Assembly (NCBI GenBank): GCA_019454915.1
Contig: JACFNM010000124.1
Location: 1-10,548 of the forward strand
Reading direction: 5' to 3'
DNA: 10,548 nucleotides
Source of the DNA: Chitinophagaceae bacterium
GTDB lineage: Bacteria; Bacteroidota; Bacteroidia; Chitinophagales; Chitinophagaceae
Position numbers and translations under genes: made by a program. This document shows, piece after piece, positions 6,901-10,548 of this stretch. The notes under the pieces were generated by a model that was given only the letters and a program-made list of their open reading frames with translations, ran no database searches and was not told the origin of the DNA. Position 1 is the first letter of the stretch. The number at the start of each line of letters is the position of its first letter.

Positions 6901-7043
6901 CTACCGGCATCGGTTCAGAGGGTCAAAAACCCTTAGCGGTAGTGATAATCGGCGGGCTCATCACGGCAACCATTTTAACGTTGCTGGTATTTCCGGTGAT
7001 GTTCTGGATATTCTACAAAAAGTCGAAGGAAAAAATAGGTTAA
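3942..7043 (+). CDS. CzcA/CusA-family heavy-metal efflux RND pump, divalent-cation type signature
   Basis: This 1033-residue protein is full length for a heavy-metal RND pump, which exports metal ions from the periplasm or cytoplasm using the proton gradient. It starts with a first membrane helix (about 13-32) and the family segment TPIEAFPDVTNTQIVI (37-52). The periplasmic porter domains span about 40-335 and 560-865, and helix groups lie at about 340-500, 535-552 and 868-1025. Transmembrane helix 4 has DFGIIIDGAVVMVE: Asp396, Asp402 and Glu409 match the proton/metal relay Asp402, Asp408, Glu415 of Cupriavidus CzcA. The usual following Asn is Gly410 here. Aligned by eye with CusA, the positions of methionines 623 and 672 read as Asn (IDNVAE) and Val (YGVSTAD). 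I therefore infer export of divalent cations (Zn, Co, Ni or Cd) rather than Cu(I)/Ag(I); which one cannot be read from sequence. It ends the operon, just before a strong terminator. Confidence 0.93.
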   Translation: MNKFIRNIVAFSLKNKFFIFFLTGIMIIAGIFSFIHTPIEAFPDVTNTQIVIVTQWSGRSAEEVERFVTRPIEVAMNSVQRRINVRSITMFGLSVMKIIFEDGVDDFFARQQVNNQLRTVDMPEGVTPDVQPPYGPTGEIFRYVLKSDHRNSRDLLTIQNWTIDRQLRAVNGVADIAAFGGEEKIYEIQVNPTLLHKYDITPLEVYTAVSKSNLNVGGDVIEKNNQAYVVRGIGLLNSIQDIENIIIEQNGNAAVLVKHVATVKESALPRVGQAGLNEHDDVVEGIVIMRKDENPSEVLKRVKDKIHELNTKILPPDVKMETFYDRDQLMDYCTETISHNVLEGILLVTVIVLIFMADWRTTFIVAIIIPLALLFAFFCLRLKGMSANLLSLGAIDFGIIIDGAVVMVEGMFVALAGMSHKTGMEKFNKLSKSGLLKRTGTGLGKAVFFSKVIIITALLPIFTFQKVEGKMFSPLAWTLGFALLGALIYTLTLVPVLCSILLRKNVREKDNRIVQFFNRNVGTAFSWCFRHKRKSLVAAMIILGGTLISAKFLGTEFLPPLNEGALWVEAKMPMSMSLKETVHITGELRKKISAFPEVNGVLSQAGRSNDGTDPSGFYYVQMQVNLKPKKEWSRKISTEELIEEMDKQLKVFQGINYNYSQPIIDNVAEAVAGMNANNAVKIFGDDLDKLNGIADEVLKQIENVRGIKDVGILRNIGQPEISVMLDEEKMAMYGVSTADAQAVIEMAIGGKTATRKYEDEMKFDVRIRYSPEYRKDENDLMALMVPNLKGGKVPLSSIAEMKKLTGPAFIYRDENKRFIGVKFTVRERDLGSTIREAMHNVGQHVRLPRGYSIQWAGEFENQVRATNRIAQVVPVSLLAIFILLFITFGNVKDAGLILVNVPFALIGGILALHITGINFGISAGVGFIALFGICVQNGVILISTFHQNLGNKLSLSESIRQGIAVRTRPVVMTALMAMLGLLPAALSTGIGSEGQKPLAVVIIGGLITATILTLLVFPVMFWIFYKKSKEKIG

Positions 7044-7068
7044 TTCATTTACCCAATCCAAATTTTGT

Positions 7069-7121
7069 AAGGTTCATGTTATCGGCCGGCGCCATAAGCT
7101 ATGCCGATAACATGAACCTTT
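7069..7121. terminator. Strong terminator hairpin between convergent genes
   Basis: AAGGTTCATGTTATCGGC (7069-7086) is the exact reverse complement of 7103-7120, an 18-bp uninterrupted stem with a 16-nt loop that itself contains GGCGCC. On the plus strand the stem runs into TTTTATAA, a short U tract. On the minus strand it is followed by ACAAAATTT, which is weaker. It lies 25 bp after the pump stop and 12 bp beyond the end of the minus-strand hydrolase gene, so it can end both transcripts. Confidence 0.85.
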
Positions 7122-7132
7122 TATAATATCAG

Positions 7133-8143
7133 TCAATTTCCCCAGATCCTCCTAAAGAATCCTTTCCAGACCTTTTCATCCCAGCCGGCAAATCTTCCGC
7201 GTTGTACCACCAGCATATTGTCTTCTTCATGATTGAGAAGATAATGAAACACAAATCGCCCCTTCGGATCCTGCCAGCCCTTTATCTGCCCAAACCTCAA
7301 ATCATTAAACACCAACGTATCCCCCCACATTTCTGCCGTATAAAATTTTTGAGAGAAACGGATAAGATGCTGCAACTCTTCATGATTGGCAACGGGCTTT
7401 AATAAAGAATCGTTTCGCGGGAAATAGGTGAAATCCATATCTCTTCGTTTGTCCAGTATGGAACGAAACCCCACATGGTAACCATCGTCATCCCCTGCCA
7501 CCACATACCATAACAAGTTAGTAAACGGCGCGGGGGTAGTAAAATACCGGCTATAACTGATATGCTGGTTATGAAGGTTTTCTTTTACCTCTGAATTGAT
7601 CACCAGTTTATTAATCACGCACGAACCGAGATACATCAGGGGAAGAATCAACCCAAATCTCCACCAAAACCTCCTTCGGGGATGATACGCATGAAGACGA
7701 AGCAACAAAATCACTGCAATCGCAGCCCACGCTGAAAAGAAGGGGTCGGCAACGTAAATAGCATTAAAAGAAACCCGGTAATGGCTGAAGGGTTCAAACC
7801 AGCCCACACCATAGTTATTAAACCCGTCCAGGAACAAATGAATGCCTATCTCCGTCAGGAAAAAAAGCATCCATTTACCGAGCCGGATATTCCTGGGGTG
7901 ATGAATCCGCTCGGCCACCAGTCCCAACACCGGCGCCAATAGCAACGCAAATAAGATGGAGTGGGTAAATCCCCTGTGAGCCAGTAAATACTCATCGGTA
8001 TTCATCCAGAAAGCCGCCACAAAATCAATATCAGGCGCGCTCTGGGCAAGCGCTCCCCAAAGCATGGCCTTCTTGCCAAATCCTCTGCCGAAAAAAGCCT
8101 CCCCCACACACGCCCCCAAAGCAATATGCGTAATTGAATCCAT
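7133..8143 (-). CDS. Membrane-bound metal-dependent hydrolase, DUF457/YdjM-like
   Basis: This is a 336-residue protein, ATG at 8143-8141 and stop TGA at 7135-7133. The N-terminal half carries the metal-ligand pattern of the DUF457 / YdjM membrane hydrolase family: MDSITHIALG with His6, APDID with Asp38 and Asp40, HRGFTHS with His56 and His61, and IHLFLDGFNNYG with His102 and Asp106. Hydrophobic helices at about 62-78, 90-106, 132-148 and 162-180 place it in the inner membrane. The C-terminal third (about 200-336) is soluble, aromatic-rich and beta-like, as in longer Bacteroidota members. YdjM itself is an SOS-regulated gene in E. coli, but the substrate of this family is not known. It follows the stress-protein gene on the same strand after a 104-bp gap with two small inverted repeats, so it may have its own promoter. 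The family call is firm, the reaction unknown. Confidence 0.85.
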   Translation of the reverse strand: MDSITHIALGACVGEAFFGRGFGKKAMLWGALAQSAPDIDFVAAFWMNTDEYLLAHRGFTHSILFALLLAPVLGLVAERIHHPRNIRLGKWMLFFLTEIGIHLFLDGFNNYGVGWFEPFSHYRVSFNAIYVADPFFSAWAAIAVILLLRLHAYHPRRRFWWRFGLILPLMYLGSCVINKLVINSEVKENLHNQHISYSRYFTTPAPFTNLLWYVVAGDDDGYHVGFRSILDKRRDMDFTYFPRNDSLLKPVANHEELQHLIRFSQKFYTAEMWGDTLVFNDLRFGQIKGWQDPKGRFVFHYLLNHEEDNMLVVQRGRFAGWDEKVWKGFFRRIWGN

Positions 8144-8165
8144 GCAAACCGAATCTAAGCCTTAT

Positions 8166-8207
8166 GGTAAGTCATTTCGCTTACCTTCTGATCAAACCTC
8201 ATTGATC
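8166..8207. repeat. Two adjacent short inverted repeats between the stress-protein and hydrolase genes
   Basis: GGTAAG (8166-8171) pairs with CTTACC (8180-8185) around an 8-nt loop, and GATCAA (8190-8195) pairs with TTGATC (8202-8207) around a 6-nt loop. Neither is followed by a U tract on either strand, so they look less like terminators than like regulator sites or leader hairpins upstream of the hydrolase gene, whose start is at 8143. Confidence 0.45.
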
Positions 8208-8247
8208 TCCGAAGGACGAAACGATAATGTAATATCCGCCTTTTTGT

Positions 8248-9087
8248 TTAGTGATGCGCTATAAACACCGGAAGTTTTAATTCTTTTATCAACAGGTCCG
8301 CCATGCTTTGTCTGAACCACCTGGACACCATGCCGCGTTGGTAAGCGCCCAGCACCACAAGCGGTGACAACTTCTCCTTTCTCAGATAGCTTACTATCTC
8401 CACTTCCGGCAGCCCTTTCATTATGGTATAAGTTGCCCTGGGGAAATGTCTTTTCATAAATTCCTTCATCAGCTTGCTATCCGGCAGATGGCCAGACTGC
8501 CCCATCGGCTTCACCGACAATACCCTCGCAGGATGCTCTTTTAATGCGGGAAGCATATAGCTGAACATCTTAATGGCATACACCGAAGTAGGTTGTCCGT
8601 CAAATAATAAGATGAGATGATCAAAAGGCGTGAAATGTACCGGAGTTACCATTACCGGACACAATACCTCCGATAAGATATCTTTCACAAAACGGGTCGG
8701 CGCCTGCTCCGTCCGGTTGGTAAATGTTTCGTGCCCGCCGATGATCAGCATATCCGCATAAATACTTTCCTGCAGCAATGCCTGGCTGGCAATTTCCTTA
8801 TTATGGCGAATGGTATATTGAATACCCGCAGCCCTGCAGGCTTTTTCAAAATCAGCAGATGCTTTGTCCCTTTTTCTGGTATCTGCTTCAATAAATTTTT
8901 TCTGCTTCTCAGGAGAAATGCCCCCGTCTTCTCCTATCAGGTCATACACCTTATAACTCTGATAAAATGGATCGTCCAGAAAAAGCCCCACGAGGTGTGC
9001 ATTGTTTTCTGAAGCCATTTGTATTGCATAGTCCCGGGTACTATTTGAAAACTTTAATCCGTCAAATACTGCAATAATTTTCTTCAT
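8248..9087 (-). CDS. Tandem-domain universal stress protein (UspA family)
   Basis: This 279-residue protein has two UspA-type alpha/beta domains, the common length for Bacteroidota tandem stress proteins. Domain 1 (about 1-150) starts MKKIIAVFDGLKFS, with Asp9 in the usual nucleotide-contact position, and ends with DMLIIGGHETF and CPVMVTP. Domain 2 (about 155-279) starts HLILLFDGQPTS and ends with VVLGAYQRGMVSRWF and LPVFIAHH. The ATP-loop pattern G-x2-G-x9-G-S is changed in domain 2: Gly247 is present and the spacing is exact, but the second and third glycines are Gln250 and Gln260, followed by Ser261. Domain 1 has an even less regular loop (GGHETFTNRTEQ). ATP binding may therefore be altered or lost. 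The gene starts 49 bp after the baeRF-like gene ends and no terminator separates them, so both are probably transcribed from the promoter near 10240. Such proteins usually respond to growth arrest or oxygen stress, although the trigger here is not visible. Confidence 0.9.
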   Translation of the reverse strand: MKKIIAVFDGLKFSNSTRDYAIQMASENNAHLVGLFLDDPFYQSYKVYDLIGEDGGISPEKQKKFIEADTRKRDKASADFEKACRAAGIQYTIRHNKEIASQALLQESIYADMLIIGGHETFTNRTEQAPTRFVKDILSEVLCPVMVTPVHFTPFDHLILLFDGQPTSVYAIKMFSYMLPALKEHPARVLSVKPMGQSGHLPDSKLMKEFMKRHFPRATYTIMKGLPEVEIVSYLRKEKLSPLVVLGAYQRGMVSRWFRQSMADLLIKELKLPVFIAHH

Positions 9088-9136
9088 ATAGCTTTTTTTG
9101 TTGCCAACCGTTTGTTCTTTAACCCAACCAGCAATC

Positions 9137-10222
9137 CTAGTAATATTGGTGTCTTTCTATGACCAGTGCTATGTGCTGCCCTCCGAGTACATCATCTTCC
9201 ACCATAATCGTATCTCCTCCTATTTCTAATACGTTCAGAATGATATCATCAATAGCATGCCTGACACAGGAAAATTTATTAAAGCGATCCGGTGCACTCA
9301 TATCCGCTCCTTCGAGTACGTCAGGGTTAGAAACAACCGTCTTGCTCAACACCAGTAATTTCCCCCGCTGCTGGGCTACACTCTCCTGTACAGCCGATAT
9401 TCCGCTGGTTAACTTTCCTTCCCGGGTGGCTTTTTCCAATTGATGATACAAATGCTTTATCCTGACCTTATCCCAATCTTTTATATAGGACTCTACCATC
9501 TTATACAAATCCTGTTCATTTCTTTTACCGGGATTGACCTCTAAATACTCCACAACACTATTGCCATTTACCGTTACCAACTTGAAAGTATCCAACATTT
9601 TTGGTTTTCCCATAACCAATACGGGCACAGGAATAGCAGACAGCATAATAGACAATCCCTCGTCAACATGCCTGATAAACTGATTTAAAAAAGAAATGTC
9701 ATTGTCCTCTGCGTTTTTTATTTTATCACCGGCATCTATGGATAACACATTTCCAGCGCCATTCGTCTTTATCTTTACCAGTTTATCGGCCTTTCCTTCA
9801 TACAATGAACTCCATCTCTCACTCAATACCAGCAAGAAGAAAGCTGGCTCTTCTTTTCTGGCGTACACGATGTCCCTTATAAAAAATGATTCGTTGATGG
9901 TGATGGTTTCCTCCACCGGAATATTCAGGTAAAGCACCCGTTCAAATACCGGGGAGACATAAATGGCTATGCTTTTTTTAAAGGTGCTGAAATTTAGCGA
10001 CTTAATAATTTTACGCAATTTCAGCATCACCAAATCAGCCAAGTCCTCATCGTAACCCGTACCTATCTCCCACTCCACCCGCTTCACGGCTTTTTGTAAC
10101 CTTTTCTGCAGGTCATCTTTACGTTCAACAACCGGTTCAAATGGCAATATGATGGAGACAGAGGGCCAATGGCCCCTCTTTTCGTCTGCTATCGGTAAGG
10201 TATTGGAAATCCTGGTTTTCAT
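9137..10222 (-). CDS. Bacterial archaeo-eukaryotic release factor family (baeRF, eRF1/Pelota-like) protein
   Basis: This 361-residue protein matches the general pattern of baeRFs, bacterial relatives of eRF1/Pelota that are proposed to act in ribosome rescue or quality control. The N-terminal domain (about 15-135) has HWPSVSIILPFEP, the usual 'p.vSiylP' opening, then a long charged helix region and FKKSIAIYVSPVFERVLYL near 81-99. A central RNase H-like part (about 175-290) includes MLSAIPVPVLVMGKPKMLDTF. The C-terminal L7Ae-like part (about 290-361) includes AIDDIILNVLEIGGDTIMVE and a last strand IALVIERHQYY. A GGQ tripeptide occurs at 347-349, but in this terminal domain rather than in the central domain where eRF1 has its catalytic GGQ. 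I cannot assign a numbered baeRF subfamily. A Bacteroidota promoter is visible 17-47 bp upstream, and GGAGGA lies 11 bp before the ATG. The stress-protein gene follows downstream. Confidence 0.78.
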   Translation of the reverse strand: MKTRISNTLPIADEKRGHWPSVSIILPFEPVVERKDDLQKRLQKAVKRVEWEIGTGYDEDLADLVMLKLRKIIKSLNFSTFKKSIAIYVSPVFERVLYLNIPVEETITINESFFIRDIVYARKEEPAFFLLVLSERWSSLYEGKADKLVKIKTNGAGNVLSIDAGDKIKNAEDNDISFLNQFIRHVDEGLSIMLSAIPVPVLVMGKPKMLDTFKLVTVNGNSVVEYLEVNPGKRNEQDLYKMVESYIKDWDKVRIKHLYHQLEKATREGKLTSGISAVQESVAQQRGKLLVLSKTVVSNPDVLEGADMSAPDRFNKFSCVRHAIDDIILNVLEIGGDTIMVEDDVLGGQHIALVIERHQYY

Positions 10223-10238
10223 ATCAGAGGCTTTCCTC

Positions 10239-10269
10239 CAAATCTACGCTTTAATTGAGAGATTCGCAA
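10239..10269 (-). promoter_or_regulatory. Bacteroidota promoter of the baeRF-like gene
   Basis: On the minus strand TTG (10269-10267) is followed after exactly 20 bases by TAGATTTG (10246-10239), a full match to the TAnnTTTG -7 element at the normal spacing to a -33 TTG. Transcription would begin near 10233, giving a leader of roughly 11 nt. An SD-like GGAGGA lies at 10238-10233, at or next to the predicted start, so the start may fall slightly upstream or that SD may not be used. Confidence 0.6.
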
Positions 10270-10313
10270 TGACGCCCATCAATAATAACAATGATATAAC
10301 TCAAGTCATTGCG
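10265..10313. repeat. 9-bp inverted repeat CGCAATGAC / GTCATTGCG at the baeRF promoter
   Basis: CGCAATGAC (10265-10273) and GTCATTGCG (10305-10313) are exact reverse complements separated by 31 nt. The promoter-proximal arm contains the -33 TTG. This could be an operator or part of a dispersed repeat, since CGTCATTGCG-like words recur in intergenic DNA of many bacteria. Confidence 0.55.
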
Positions 10314-10548
10314 TTAAAGAAACAGGATTATATGCTATTGCCTCTATTGCGTCATTCTATAGTCCAGGCCGGCGAATGCACAGACGCCATCGCCGTAATA
10401 CGTGTCTCCGGGTACCATCCTCATCCGCAATCCTGTTACCGATTCGCGAAACACGAATCAGGCCGGGGGTTTACTCGCTATCCTCGCTATCCGCAGTAAT
10501 TATGTAAGGAAAGCATAGTGCTGTTGTTGCGGTCATGCAGTATCAAAA
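10314..10548. other. Intergenic stretch upstream of the baeRF promoter, no gene recognised
   Basis: With the promoter region this makes 326 bases (10223-10548) without a supported gene. It holds CTATTGC twice (10335-10341, 10344-10350), a short inverted repeat GATTCG / CGAATC (10441-10446, 10454-10459), and a tandem duplication of CTCGCTATC (10474-10482, 10483-10491). A plus-strand open frame runs to 10499 but begins inside the baeRF gene and its translation has no recognisable family. The minus-strand frames are soon closed. The GC-rich middle (about 10360-10470) differs from the AT-rich part next to the gene and may be remnant sequence. Confidence 0.4.

Noticed and set aside
6740..7126. Plus-strand frame overlapping the end of the RND pump gene
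   Set aside because: It is an out-of-frame shadow of a long conserved coding region and runs through the terminator hairpin.
8064..8264. Plus-strand open frame between the hydrolase and stress-protein genes
   Set aside because: It overlaps both neighbours on the opposite strand and contains no recognisable sequence.
10149..10499. Plus-strand open frame of 116 codons at the right end
   Set aside because: It starts antisense inside the baeRF-like gene, crosses that gene's promoter, and shows no family pattern.

Overview
The window looks like chromosome of a Bacteroidota bacterium, probably a Chitinophagaceae relative. The reasons are a candidate promoter of the TAnnTTTG class (1010-1017) and a second with a TTG at the usual distance (10269-10239 on the minus strand), few Shine-Dalgarno sites, and protein families typical of that group: a 70-residue PspC-like membrane protein, a lipoprotein-type RND adaptor, and a bacterial eRF1-like protein next to a tandem universal stress protein. 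No tRNA, rRNA, CRISPR array or intact insertion sequence was seen. All functional calls come from reading the sequence, without database searches.

Left part (1-1027): the 3' end of a probable LEA-type-2/WHy protein ends at 156 and is followed by a terminator-like hairpin. An AT-rich stretch with no supported gene follows (157-643). It carries about five degenerate copies of a GGTTTTTCA-centred repeat spaced about 26 bp apart. A small PspC-domain membrane protein is encoded on the minus strand (644-865), divergent from the next operon.

Centre (1028-7043): a plus-strand heavy-metal efflux operon. It begins with a short, probably exported protein of unknown function, then a 168-bp gap, then a TolC-family outer membrane factor, a lipoprotein periplasmic adaptor and a 1033-residue CzcA/CusA-type RND pump. 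The last three genes are spaced 24 and 10 bp apart and would form a complete tripartite exporter. The pump has the Asp/Asp/Glu transmembrane signature of divalent-cation pumps and lacks the CusA methionines at the positions I could align, so Zn/Co/Ni/Cd-type export is more likely than Cu/Ag. The 168-bp gap can fold into a three-way junction with a long-range closing helix and a competing downstream hairpin. It is the best candidate in the window for something undescribed, either a cis-regulatory RNA or a tiny inserted palindromic element.

Right part (7044-10548): an 18-bp perfect inverted repeat separates the efflux operon from three minus-strand genes. In transcription order these are a baeRF (eRF1/Pelota-like) protein, a tandem-domain universal stress protein and a DUF457/YdjM-type membrane metal-dependent hydrolase. 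The baeRF gene has a well-placed Bacteroidota promoter whose -33 element lies inside one arm of a 9-bp inverted repeat. The first two genes look like one transcription unit, suggesting a ribosome-linked stress or stationary-phase response. The last 326 bases hold this promoter region and no recognisable gene.
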